A DNA stretch of 22,406 nucleotides from JBFWML01 sp050251635 (GCA_050251635.1 JBFWML010000035.1:1-22406); one strand, 5' to 3'; shown: positions 7,915-15,841, counted from the stretch's first letter. A program made the numbers and translations. Notes: generated by a model from the sequence alone, not told the origin.

Positions 7915-8289
7915 TTAGAGTCCGGCCATCCTCATGGCGGCTTCCGGCTCGATGGGTTTATCCCAAAAGTCCGCCGGAATCAGAAACTCCTCCACCGGCT
8001 TGCCGCCGATGACGTGTTCATCAATAATGCGGTCGATCTTTTCCTTGGTCAGCCCCACGTACATAAAGTGGCCCGGCTCAACGAGCATGACCGGCCCCAT
8101 CTGGCAGCGGTTCAAACAGGCGGTCTGAACGGGCATCACGGTGGCCATCAACCCCTTTTGCATGACGCGGCCCGCCAAATAGCCGAACAGATCGGCGTTG
8201 TTTGCATTCACACAGGAGGGTTTGGGGTGGCCCGGAGGCGATTGAAACTGGCACTTAAAGAGATAAAAAGCAGGCTGCGGAATGCCCAT
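7915..8289 (-). CDS. Thioredoxin-like [2Fe-2S] ferredoxin domain protein
   Basis: This small soluble 124-residue protein has the four-Cys pattern of thioredoxin-fold [2Fe-2S] ferredoxins, related to the NuoE/24-kDa subunit type. The ligands are Cys13, Cys26, Cys58 and Cys62, giving C-x12-C and ACLNRC (C-x3-C). A further helical tail follows (residues 80-124). The ATG at 8289 has AAGGA about 9 nt upstream. It begins 2 bp after the stop of the fumarate-reductase-like Fe-S subunit, so it should be the last gene of that operon. The position suggests an electron carrier or electron-input subunit for that enzyme. That role is inference; such ferredoxins serve many partners. Confidence 0.87.
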   Translation of the reverse strand: MGIPQPAFYLFKCQFQSPPGHPKPSCVNANNADLFGYLAGRVMQKGLMATVMPVQTACLNRCQMGPVMLVEPGHFMYVGLTKEKIDRIIDEHVIGGKPVEEFLIPADFWDKPIEPEAAMRMAGL

Positions 8290-8291
8290 AT

Positions 8292-8945
8292 TTAAAATCC
8301 TTGATTGGGGTCAAACCCAAAACCCATGCCGCCAAAGGCGGGAAGATTTGGATCCTGAAAGCCTAGCACAGCGCTTCTGGATCGAAGGCCCAAAATGTCA
8401 CCTTTGGGATCAATTCCCTGCGGGCAAACCGTGGTGCAATAACCGCACAGCGTACAGTCCCACACGCCGTTTGTCTGAACCGCTTCGATGTGTAGTTTGG
8501 TAGCAGCTTCTCGCGGGTCGAGTACGTAGCGCCACACGCGGGTGAGCGCAAACGGGCCCAAAAAGGCCGGGTTGGTTTGCAGCACCGGGCAGATGCTGTA
8601 GCAGCTGTTGCACAAAATGCAATCGCTCTGTTTTTCAAACCGTGTTGCCGCCGCTTCGTCCACCGCGTTGCCGCTGTACTCGATCAGCCACGCTTGCGCC
8701 CGAATCAGCGCCGATCCGTCATCTTCAAACTTAAGCGGTTCGATCCGGTCACCCTCCCCCGCCTTGCAGCCGCAGGCCAGTTTTTCCGTGCCGTTAACCC
8801 GCACGGCGCACGCCCCGCAGACGCCGCTTTTGCAGCCGCTTTTAACGATCAGCGTTTCGTCGGTTAGTTGCGCTTCTTCCATGGCCGCCAGCAACGTTTG
8901 TTCAGCGCCGACTTCGTAGGTTTTGCCAAAAACTTCAATCTTCAC
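8292..8945 (-). CDS. Succinate dehydrogenase/fumarate reductase-like iron-sulfur subunit
   Basis: This is the electron-transfer subunit of an SdhB/FrdB-type complex, 217 residues and slightly short for the family. The N-terminal plant-type [2Fe-2S] site is Cys38, Cys43, Cys46 and Cys58. The C-terminal domain has CILCNSC..CP (Cys109, 112, 115, 119) and CTLCGYCTTVCP (Cys164, 167, 170, 174). In E. coli FrdB the residue matching Cys167 is Val207, and the site holds a [3Fe-4S] cluster. The Cys here predicts a second [4Fe-4S] cluster, as in type-E and thiol-linked relatives. The start is a GTG at 8945 overlapping the flavoprotein stop by 4 bp, with AAGGA about 6 nt upstream. No membrane-anchor gene lies nearby. 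Confidence 0.9.
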   Translation of the reverse strand: MKIEVFGKTYEVGAEQTLLAAMEEAQLTDETLIVKSGCKSGVCGACAVRVNGTEKLACGCKAGEGDRIEPLKFEDDGSALIRAQAWLIEYSGNAVDEAAATRFEKQSDCILCNSCYSICPVLQTNPAFLGPFALTRVWRYVLDPREAATKLHIEAVQTNGVWDCTLCGYCTTVCPQGIDPKGDILGLRSRSAVLGFQDPNLPAFGGMGFGFDPNQGF

Positions 8946-10309
8946 GGATAATCCTTGCGGCAGTGCGCGCCGCAGCTTGTCCGGTCGTTTAACGCCGACT
9001 CGATTAGCCGGGCGGCCAGCTCTGCGCCCTGCAACGCCCGCACCCGATCAAGCGCGGTTTTAAGCCCCGCTTCGTCGCGCACTACCCCGGCGTACTGCGT
9101 CAAAATCCGGGCCGTTTCGCGCCGTGTGGCGGGTGAGGCTTGGGCAGGCTTAGCCTTTTGTCGCTCATCTTCCAGTGTGACATCGCTTGCCGCTTCGCCC
9201 TGCGCCCTTTGCCCCGCAATCCGCCCGAATACAACCGCCTCCAAAAGACTGTTGCCGCCCAATCGGTTAGCGCCGTGAACGCGGGTGCTGGCGCATTCGC
9301 CGCAGGCAAAAATCCCCGCCACGCCCGTAAAACCGTTTGCATCCACACGAATGCCGCCCATGCTGTAATGGGCGGCGGGCTGCACCGGCACGATTTCATG
9401 GGCCAGATCGACCCCGGCGTGAAGCTTAGCCAGTTTGCGCTCCTGCGGCAGCAGTTTTTCGATCGCTCCTTCACCCAAAGCGCGCAGATCGAGAAACACC
9501 GGTTCGCCCCGGCTAACGCGCTCATACACCGCGCGGCTCACCGCGTCGCGCGGCCCCAGCTCATCCGTAAACCGCTCGCCTCTTTGATCGATCAGGATGC
9601 CGCCCGCGCCTCTGGCCGCTTCGCTGATCAGATGGCCGCTTTTGAGCGCCGTGGGGTGAAACTGCACAAAATGGAGCCTTTCGAGTTCACACCCGGCGTT
9701 GGCCGCCGCAATCAGCGCCTCCCCCGTGCTAAACGCGCCGTTGGTGCCGCCCTGAGCGTACAACCCCGCGTAACCGCCCGTGGCTAGGATGACCGCACCC
9801 GCACCGATCGCCTCGATCCGCCCTCGATGCGCCAAAACCGCGCCACCCGAAAAAACCGAAACCAGTTGCCGATCGTGCAGAAAAACCACGCCTTTTTTGA
9901 GCGCCTGATCGTAAAGCGTATGCAGAATTTTCAGCCCCGTGTAATCCTGCGCGTAGATCGTGCGCGGCAGACTATGGCCGCCCATGCGCCGGATCGCGGG
10001 TTTGCCGTGATCATCGCGGCTAAAGGGCGCGCCCATTTTTTCCAGCCAGCTTATCGCCTCCGGCGCGTTTTCGCACAACACCCGTACGACGGTTCCGTCC
10101 GCCAGTCCGCCGCCCGCCTTGAGCGTGTCCTCCGCGTGTTTTTCGGGGCTGTCCCCTTTGCCGATCGCCGCGTTAATGCCACCTTGGGCCATGCTGCTAA
10201 GCACCTGCGTGGGCTTCATTTGCGTCGCCACCGCCACGCGGCCCTTGGCCTCCAGCGCGGCACAGAGCCCCGCAATGCCGCTGCCGATGACTAGAGTATC
10301 AAAAATCAT
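8942..10309 (-). CDS. Fumarate reductase/succinate dehydrogenase-like flavoprotein subunit, short form
   Basis: This is the FAD subunit of a complex interconverting fumarate and succinate, or a close relative. Its Rossmann motif is GSGIAG (9-14). Residues matching the E. coli FrdA active site are all present: His218 (QFHPT), Glu230 (ISEAARG), Arg254 (LGPRD), His314 (HYSMGG) and Arg349 (HGANRLG). The position of the covalent-FAD His (FrdA His45) is Leu37, so FAD is probably not covalently bound, as in L-aspartate oxidase. At 455 residues it lacks about 100-140 C-terminal residues of ordinary FrdA and ends just after GAHCRKDYP. L-aspartate oxidase is the main alternative, but the directly coupled FrdB-like gene argues against it. 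It overlaps both neighbours by 4 bp. Confidence 0.88.
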   Translation of the reverse strand: MIFDTLVIGSGIAGLCAALEAKGRVAVATQMKPTQVLSSMAQGGINAAIGKGDSPEKHAEDTLKAGGGLADGTVVRVLCENAPEAISWLEKMGAPFSRDDHGKPAIRRMGGHSLPRTIYAQDYTGLKILHTLYDQALKKGVVFLHDRQLVSVFSGGAVLAHRGRIEAIGAGAVILATGGYAGLYAQGGTNGAFSTGEALIAAANAGCELERLHFVQFHPTALKSGHLISEAARGAGGILIDQRGERFTDELGPRDAVSRAVYERVSRGEPVFLDLRALGEGAIEKLLPQERKLAKLHAGVDLAHEIVPVQPAAHYSMGGIRVDANGFTGVAGIFACGECASTRVHGANRLGGNSLLEAVVFGRIAGQRAQGEAASDVTLEDERQKAKPAQASPATRRETARILTQYAGVVRDEAGLKTALDRVRALQGAELAARLIESALNDRTSCGAHCRKDYP

Positions 10310-11304
10310 CTACCACCCACGTTCAGGGCTTTCTCAAGATAAGAATTCGAGAGCGCCGTATCCCTTGCAACACCTATGCCATCGCCATAAACCATAGCAA
10401 GAGCAACGCAACCCTGCATGATACCGGCGTCGCACGCATTCTCAAAAAATCCTCTGATTTCTTCGTTTGTAAAAAGTGCTTTGTTGCCCCGCCACGATGG
10501 ATAAAGAAAGGTCAACGAGCTACAACCGGAAACTTCGCCCAACTGACAGGATTTTTCAAAAAATTCGCCAGCTTTATCTGCATTAATTTCAAGGCCAAGA
10601 CCGAGATACAAAAAGCGCCCGACATGGAAGCAACCTTTTGATGTATTGCGATCACAGGCCTTGCTATATTGTTCAAAGGCTTCTCCGTATCGCTCAACCC
10701 GTTCGGCGTCTTGCCCCAGAATCACACAGCCATAACCTTTTTCTTCGGTGCACCCTTTTTTGGCCAACCCGATAATATCTGCCTTGGAAATACCCTTTCC
10801 GTAGGGTGTTGTTAGATAAATTTCGCTCAAACGGGCGCAACCATAGGAATCATTGGCGTCGCAAGCCTTTTTATAAAAGCGAATTGCGCGCTCCATGTCT
10901 TTTGCGACCCCCCGTCCTTGCTCAAGAGAGTGGGCATAATTTGAACACGCCGACGCCCACCCAAGTTCGCAGGCTTTTAAAGAAAGGGTTGCCGCCTTTG
11001 TATTATCGGTGCACCTGAAGAGACTGCACTCCCTTCCTTGGGCATCGACTATCCCAAGCGTGTGCATTGAACCCAACGAATCGCAAGCTTCTGCAACATT
11101 GGCGTTACAAAGCTGAGTATAAATACGGTATGCCTTTGGAATATCACGCGGAACATCGTCTTCAATGGCAGAAGAAGACAGTCTCGCCAACTCTAGGCAA
11201 GCTTTAACATCTTCGTTTGCACACCCCTTCTCCAGCTCGGCCCGCTGCCCAAAGGCATAAACGGCGAAAAAAGTGAAAAATAAAGTCGCCCATACTGTTT
11301 TCAT
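10306..11304 (-). CDS. Secreted Cys-rich Sel1-like repeat protein (Hcp-like)
   Basis: The product is an exported solenoid protein of about 332 residues. A signal peptide is visible (MKTVWATLFFTFFAVYAFG). It is followed by about eight tandem Sel1/TPR-like repeats of roughly 36 residues, each with paired Cys (for example KACDANDSYGCARLSEIY), the pattern of the disulfide-bridged Helicobacter cysteine-rich proteins. Such proteins are periplasmic or secreted and bind peptides or cell-wall material; the ligand is unknown here. The ATG at 11304 overlaps the previous stop (ATGA) and has GGTGGG at good spacing; an ATG at 11310 would add two residues. The base composition is visibly lower in GC than its neighbours although its ends overlap both of them. 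Confidence 0.88.
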   Translation of the reverse strand: MKTVWATLFFTFFAVYAFGQRAELEKGCANEDVKACLELARLSSSAIEDDVPRDIPKAYRIYTQLCNANVAEACDSLGSMHTLGIVDAQGRECSLFRCTDNTKAATLSLKACELGWASACSNYAHSLEQGRGVAKDMERAIRFYKKACDANDSYGCARLSEIYLTTPYGKGISKADIIGLAKKGCTEEKGYGCVILGQDAERVERYGEAFEQYSKACDRNTSKGCFHVGRFLYLGLGLEINADKAGEFFEKSCQLGEVSGCSSLTFLYPSWRGNKALFTNEEIRGFFENACDAGIMQGCVALAMVYGDGIGVARDTALSNSYLEKALNVGGR

Positions 11305-11963
11305 TTGCATCCCACCGTCCAGTTGGCGCCGAGGGTCATTTTTTCTTCGCTCTGCAGCGGTTCGGCGCTCTCCATTTTGGCGCTCAGGGCGCGGTAAACG
11401 GGCGGCTGGATAAAACCCGGTTGGAAGCTAATTTCGCGGATTTGGCAGGTGCCGAGATTGAAGTTTTGGCGCAGGTTGTTTAGCCGTGCAAAGGCGTAGG
11501 TGAGCGCCTCGTTTTCCAGCAGGGTTTGCGCCTGTTTTTGCAGGGCGCTCGACACCGTGCGCTGCGGCGCGCGCAAAACAAAACGGCCGTTATTTTGAAC
11601 GGCGGCCTCCTGCAACGCCGCGCGGACGCGATCAAACCGCGCCAGCTCGTTAGGCGCAAATTCGCAAGCCAGATCAAACCCTGCTGCGTGGCCGATCAGG
11701 GTTGTTTTGCCCGAATCGTAGCGGTATTCGGGGGTCACGTTGACCGCGCCGCCTTTGCACAACCCTTCCAGATCGCGCAGGGTTGCGGCGGCCCGCTCCG
11801 CCAGCGCCTTGGCCTCGTTGGCCGCGTTGCGGGTAAAAGTCAGGCTCATCCCGGCGCTAAGGCGATCGGGTTGAGCGGCCGTTTCAAAGGTGTGGGAAAA
11901 ATGAAGCAGCGTCTCTTCCGCCCACAAAGAAAGGGCGAAAAGCAAAACAAGAAAAAGTCGCAT
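11301..11963 (-). CDS. Exported SIMPL (DUF541)-like protein
   Basis: This 220-residue protein has a clear signal peptide (MRLFLVLLFALSLWA, cleavage near residue 15-17). The mature part fits the SIMPL/DUF541 layout: a long helix with AERAAATLRDLE, a TPEYRYDSGKTTLIGHAA segment, then a second alpha-beta half ending in an ISFQP strand. SIMPL proteins are periplasmic or outer-membrane associated and mostly of unknown function. The family call is by pattern only and is moderate. The ATG at 11963 has a strong GGAGG five bases upstream; a TTG four codons earlier was discarded. Both the Shine-Dalgarno and the ATG sit in a perfect 9-bp inverted repeat. It overlaps the Sel1 gene start by 4 bp. Confidence 0.75.
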   Translation of the reverse strand: MRLFLVLLFALSLWAEETLLHFSHTFETAAQPDRLSAGMSLTFTRNAANEAKALAERAAATLRDLEGLCKGGAVNVTPEYRYDSGKTTLIGHAAGFDLACEFAPNELARFDRVRAALQEAAVQNNGRFVLRAPQRTVSSALQKQAQTLLENEALTYAFARLNNLRQNFNLGTCQIREISFQPGFIQPPVYRALSAKMESAEPLQSEEKMTLGANWTVGCK

Positions 11964-11990
11964 AACCGCCTCCAAAATAAAGCGGTTATG
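11961..11990 (-). promoter_or_regulatory. Hairpin covering the SIMPL-like gene's start codon
   Basis: A perfect 9-bp inverted repeat, CATAACCGC (11961-11969) and GCGGTTATG (11982-11990), is separated by 12 bases. In the minus-strand transcript the 3' arm contains the ATG and the loop and stem hold most of the GGAGG. It lies 3 bp after the DUF2325 stop. It could gate translation or attenuate transcription; a TTTTT run follows 4 bases into the gene. Confidence 0.4.
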
Positions 11991-11993
11991 GTA

Positions 11994-12275
11994 TCAAAAA
12001 CCCATTTTCTCCAGTGCGCAGGAAACAGACGCGCCGCCGCGCCGGGCGCACACAATGGGAATGCCCGCTTTTTTGGCCTCTTTTTTAAAGTGGGTCATGG
12101 CGTTGTGGCTGAGAAAGTCGGTCAGCATCACCACGCACTCGGCACACTCCGGCAGCTTACGATCACAATCACGCGCTTTTCGCATATCCCAGTGGGTCAC
12201 CTCCTCCGCGCCTTTGGCCGCAAGGGCTTGACGAACGCTATCGACCTTGTCTCCACCAATAACGAGAACCGACAT
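11994..12275 (-). CDS. DUF2325 domain protein
   Basis: This 93-residue protein matches the small DUF2325 family, with MSVLVIGGDK at the start, a THWD segment, VVMLTDFLSHNAM in the middle and GIPIVCARRG near the end. The fold is probably Rossmann-like; the function is unknown. Five Cys (37, 44, 47, 76, 86), including a C-x6-C-x2-C group, could bind metal or act in redox chemistry. The start chosen is the ATG at 12275, which has AAAGGAG about 7 bases upstream and gives the family N-terminus; an open frame extends 34 codons further but lacks family similarity and crosses a Fur-box-like palindrome. It is the first gene of the packed minus-strand unit ending at 7915. Confidence 0.85.
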   Translation of the reverse strand: MSVLVIGGDKVDSVRQALAAKGAEEVTHWDMRKARDCDRKLPECAECVVMLTDFLSHNAMTHFKKEAKKAGIPIVCARRGGASVSCALEKMGF

Positions 12276-12295
12276 TAGGGCTCCTTTGTTTGTGT

Positions 12296-12309
12296 TGATA
12301 ATCGTTATC
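12296..12309. promoter_or_regulatory. Fur-box-like palindrome
   Basis: TGATAATCGTTATC contains perfect arms GATAA (12297-12301) and TTATC (12305-12309). It matches 13 of 14 bases of the right-hand part of the classic Fur box and about 14 of the 19 bp overall. It sits 20 bp upstream of the DUF2325 ATG and about 35 bp before the metH -10-like hexamer, so iron-dependent repression would act mainly on the minus-strand operon. Fur consensus differs among Campylobacterota, so this is a candidate only. Confidence 0.5.
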
Positions 12310-12344
12310 GTATTTAAGTTAACCTGATTCCCCGCTGAATTGGA

Positions 12345-12350
12345 TACAAT
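12345..12350 (+). promoter_or_regulatory. Candidate -10 element of metH
   Basis: TACAAT at 12345-12350 resembles a sigma70 -10 element and would place the transcript start near 12357, just before the first metH ATGs. No good -35 hexamer is seen, which is common in Campylobacterota promoters. Confidence 0.35.
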
Positions 12351-12378
12351 TGCGCCCATTTTAATGACGGAAAACACG

Positions 12379-15300
12379 ATGCATCTTCTCGAAAAACTTT
12401 CAACCGAAAAATACTTGATTTTAGACGGGGCGATGGGTACGCAGATTCAGGAGATCGGGGTGCCCGAAGCGGCGTGGGAAAATGCCGCCGGGTGTAATGA
12501 GCTCTTAAACGTCACCGCACCGGAGATTATCGAAACAATCCACCGCCACTACCTCGAAGCGGGGGCGGACATTATTAAAACCAACACCTTCGGCTGTTTG
12601 CCGTGGGTGCTGGACGAGTTCGATCAAGGCCACCGCAACCGCGAATTTTCCCGCGCGGGGGCTGCCGTCGCAAAAAAAGCCTGCGACGCCTTTTCCACCC
12701 CCGAAAAACCCCGTTTTGTGGCCGCCAGCCTTGGCCCCGGCACGCGGCTGCCGAGCCTTGGGCATATGAAGTTCGACGAGATGAAGGCGGGTTACGCCGA
12801 TGCCGCGATCGGCGTGATTGAGGGCGGGGCCGACCTGATTCTCCTAGAAACCTGCCAAGACCCGTTGCAGATCAAAGCGGCGCTGCATGGCGTTTATGCC
12901 GCCTTTGACGAGACGGGCAAGAAGCTGCCGGTGATGGTTTCGGCCACGATCGAAACCGGCGGCGCGATGCTCATCGGCACCAACGCGGCGACCTTTGCGG
13001 CGATTTTTGAGCCCTTTGATCTCCTGAGCGTGGGCCTTAACTGCGGCATGGGGCCCGACGGCGTGGCCAAACACCTGAGAGCCTTGGCGCACCATACGGG
13101 CAAGCGTGTGAGCATCCACAGCAACGCCGGATTGCCGCTGAACGTGGGCGGCCGCACGGTTTACCCGATGGGGCCGCAGGAGTTCGCGCGGCTTCAGGGC
13201 GAACTGGCCGAACTGCCCGGCGTTTGCTTTCTGGGCGGCTGCTGCGGCACCACGCCCAAACATATTGCGGCGCTGGCCGAACACCTTGCGGGCAAAAAAC
13301 CGCTGGCCCCCACGGGCAAAAAGCTCTACGCGCTGGCTTCGCTTTTTGACTACAAACCGCTCTTTGGCGAAAAACTGTTCTGGATCGGCGAGCGGGCCAA
13401 CGCCACCGGCTCCAAGGCATTTCGCGAACTGCTGCTGGCTGAAAACTACGAAGGCACCCTCACCGTGGCGCAGGAGCAGGTGCGCGCCGGAGCGCACGGG
13501 TTGGATGTGAGCGTGGGCTTTGCCGGACGCGACGAGTTTAAGGACACCAACGAGGTTGTTAGCCGCTACGCGCTCAATATCCCGCTGCCCTTGATGGTCG
13601 ATTCCACCAAACCCGAAGCGATCGAAACGGGGCTGAAGCTGATCGGCGGTCGCCCGATCATCAACTCCGCCAACCTCGAAGAGGGTGAGCCGCGTTTTAT
13701 GCGCATTGCGGCGCTGGCCAAAACCTACGGCGCGGCGCTGGTGTGCCTGAGCATCGACGAAACCGGCATGGCCAAAACGGTGGAAAAAAAGCTAGAGGTC
13801 GCCGAGCGGATGATCGCGCTGGCGCTTCAAGCGGGGCTGGAAAAACAGGATTTGGTTTTTGACCTGCTAACCTTTACGATCGCCAGCGGCGACGCGGAGT
13901 TTAAATACGCCGCGATGGATACGATCGAAGCCATTCGCCAGCTACGCGCGCGCCACCCGGAAGTGGGCGCGGTGCTGGGGGTTTCCAACGTCTCCTTCGG
14001 CCTCAAAGGCGTGTCGCGCGAATACCTCAACTCGGTCTTTTTGCACCACTGCCATCAGGCGGGGCTAACGATGGGGATCGTCAACGTCAAAAGCCTGATT
14101 GCGATGGAAGCGATGGAGGCGGCCGATCGGGAGATTTGCGAACGGCTGATGCGCGGGGATGACAGCCAGGGCGATCCGCTCTTTGCGTTTATCGATCACT
14201 TCGAAAAACGGGCCGGGGAAGCGCCGCGCCAAAGCGGGATCGACGAAAGCCTGCCGCTGCCCGAAAAGATCGCGGCGCTCCTGATCGACGGGCAAAAAGA
14301 GGCGATGCTGAAATTGTTGCCGCAGGCCAAGGACGAAATCGCGCCGGAAAAAATCGTCAACGAACTGCTGATCGGCGCGATGAAAGAGGTGGGCGAACGC
14401 TTTGGCGACGGGCGGATGCAGCTCCCTTTTGTGTTGCAATCGGCGGAGGTGATGAAAGCCGCCGTGGACTTTTTGGCCCCGTTTCTACCCAAAAAAGAGG
14501 GCGGGCGCAAGCTCAAACTGGTGCTGGGAACCGTAAAGGGCGACGTGCACGACGTGGGCAAAAACCTTGTTGACATTATTTTGAGCAACAACGGCTTTGA
14601 GGTGATCAACATCGGTATCAAGGCCGACTACGAAGCCTTTATCGAAGCGCTGGAAAACCACGACGCCGACGCGGTGGGAATGAGCGGCCTGCTGGTCAAA
14701 TCGACGCAGGTCATGCAGGAAAATCTGCAACGGATGCAACAAGCGGGCATTAAAGTGCCGGTATTGCTGGGCGGCGCAGCGCTCAACCGCAAATTTGTGG
14801 CCGAATACTGCCAGAGCGTCTATGACGCGCCGGTTGTCTTTTGCCGCGACGCCTTCGACGGCGTTCATGCGCTAAACGCTCTCACCAATGGCACGCTGGA
14901 AAAAACCGAAATGAAAGCGATCGCCGAAGAGGAAAAACCGGCGATCAAGACCGAAGACGCGCCCCTGCCGCCGCTGGTTCCCGTGGATAAAGCCGAAGTC
15001 CCCGCTCCGCCCTTCTGGGGCCGCCGCGAGCTGGTGTTTGATGCCAAAACCGTGTTTGAATGGGTGGACGAAACGCTGCTGTTTAAAACCCGCTGGGGTT
15101 ACGGCAAAAAGGGTGAAAAGGATTACAAGAGCCTGCTGGAGAGCGAAATCCGCCCGGCCTATGCGCGGCTGAAAAAGCAGCTCCTAGAAGAGGGGTTGTT
15201 TGAGCCGATCGCCTTTTACGGCTACTGGCCCGCACGATCAAGAGGCGAAAAACTGCTGATTTTGAAGGAATCCGAAGGGTGGCAAAAGGGCCAAAGCGCC

Positions 15301-15822
15301 AATGCCGATCCGGTCGAAAAAGTGGCCGATCGCGCCCTGTTTACGGTGGAATTGCCCCGATCGCGCAAAGAAAAGCGCCGCTCTTTAGCCGACTACTTCC
15401 GCGCCGATCGCCACGACACGGCGGGTTTTCTAGCCGTCAGCGCCGGGCGAAAGCTGGACGACTACGTCAAAACCCTCTACCAAAAGGGCCAATACCACGA
15501 ATACCACCTCGTCAGCGGCCTAGCGGGGGAACTGGCCGAAGCGGCGGCGGAACTGGCCCACAAACAGATGCGTATCGATCTGGGGCTTTTAGAAGGCGAA
15601 GCGCCCAATCTGCACGATGTCAAAACCGGCGGCTATCGCGGCAAACGCTACGCGCCGGGCTACGCCGCCTGCCCCGACTTGAGTTTTAACCGCGTTATCT
15701 TCGACCTATTGCGCCCCGAAGAACGCGGCGTGAGCTTGACCGAAAACTACCAGATCGACCCCGAAGCCTCCACCTGCGCGGTGATGACCCACCACCCGCA
15801 GGCGGAGTATTTTGCGATCTAA
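12379..15822 (+). CDS. metH: Cobalamin-dependent methionine synthase
   Basis: MetH transfers the methyl group of 5-methyl-tetrahydrofolate through cobalamin to homocysteine, giving methionine. All four modules are intact over about 1147 residues. The homocysteine domain has DGAMGTQ (16-22) and the zinc-binding GGCCG near residue 286. The pterin domain starts at GERANATGSKAF (about 337). The B12 cap and Rossmann domain carry DVHDVGKN with the cobalt-ligating His near 724. The SAM-dependent reactivation domain ends with GYAACPD (about 1093-1100) and SLTENYQI. The start is taken as the ATG at 12379 with a weak CGGA upstream; an ATG at 12364 is possible, while a TTG at 12340 would lie in the putative promoter. 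It is divergent from the DUF2325 gene. Confidence 0.96.
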   Translation: MHLLEKLSTEKYLILDGAMGTQIQEIGVPEAAWENAAGCNELLNVTAPEIIETIHRHYLEAGADIIKTNTFGCLPWVLDEFDQGHRNREFSRAGAAVAKKACDAFSTPEKPRFVAASLGPGTRLPSLGHMKFDEMKAGYADAAIGVIEGGADLILLETCQDPLQIKAALHGVYAAFDETGKKLPVMVSATIETGGAMLIGTNAATFAAIFEPFDLLSVGLNCGMGPDGVAKHLRALAHHTGKRVSIHSNAGLPLNVGGRTVYPMGPQEFARLQGELAELPGVCFLGGCCGTTPKHIAALAEHLAGKKPLAPTGKKLYALASLFDYKPLFGEKLFWIGERANATGSKAFRELLLAENYEGTLTVAQEQVRAGAHGLDVSVGFAGRDEFKDTNEVVSRYALNIPLPLMVDSTKPEAIETGLKLIGGRPIINSANLEEGEPRFMRIAALAKTYGAALVCLSIDETGMAKTVEKKLEVAERMIALALQAGLEKQDLVFDLLTFTIASGDAEFKYAAMDTIEAIRQLRARHPEVGAVLGVSNVSFGLKGVSREYLNSVFLHHCHQAGLTMGIVNVKSLIAMEAMEAADREICERLMRGDDSQGDPLFAFIDHFEKRAGEAPRQSGIDESLPLPEKIAALLIDGQKEAMLKLLPQAKDEIAPEKIVNELLIGAMKEVGERFGDGRMQLPFVLQSAEVMKAAVDFLAPFLPKKEGGRKLKLVLGTVKGDVHDVGKNLVDIILSNNGFEVINIGIKADYEAFIEALENHDADAVGMSGLLVKSTQVMQENLQRMQQAGIKVPVLLGGAALNRKFVAEYCQSVYDAPVVFCRDAFDGVHALNALTNGTLEKTEMKAIAEEEKPAIKTEDAPLPPLVPVDKAEVPAPPFWGRRELVFDAKTVFEWVDETLLFKTRWGYGKKGEKDYKSLLESEIRPAYARLKKQLLEEGLFEPIAFYGYWPARSRGEKLLILKESEGWQKGQSANADPVEKVADRALFTVELPRSRKEKRRSLADYFRADRHDTAGFLAVSAGRKLDDYVKTLYQKGQYHEYHLVSGLAGELAEAAAELAHKQMRIDLGLLEGEAPNLHDVKTGGYRGKRYAPGYAACPDLSFNRVIFDLLRPEERGVSLTENYQIDPEASTCAVMTHHPQAEYFAI

Positions 15823-15828
15823 AGAGGT

Positions 15829-15834
15829 TATAAT
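15829..15834 (+). promoter_or_regulatory. Candidate -10 element for the mntA/hepT pair
   Basis: A consensus TATAAT lies just after the metH stop and 7 bp before the mntA ATG, so transcription from it would give a leaderless or nearly leaderless message. No convincing -35 element is visible, and read-through from metH is equally possible. Confidence 0.35.
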
Positions 15835-15841
15835 CAGCGCC

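Noticed and set aside
8942..10309. Flavoprotein as L-aspartate oxidase (NadB).
   Set aside because: The Leu at the covalent-FAD position is NadB-like, but the gene is coupled to an FrdB-like Fe-S subunit and has the HGANRLGGNS and ELGPRD forms typical of SdhA/FrdA.
11964..11975. A TTG start four codons upstream of the SIMPL-like protein.
   Set aside because: The TTG overlaps the GGAGG ribosome binding site that serves the ATG at 11963.
12276..12377. A 34-residue N-terminal extension of the DUF2325 protein.
   Set aside because: The family starts at MSVLVIGGD, a strong Shine-Dalgarno precedes the ATG at 12275, and the extension crosses the promoter region.
12340..12378. A TTG start for metH at 12340.
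   Set aside because: It overlaps the likely -10 element, and two ATG codons lie closer to the conserved N-terminus.
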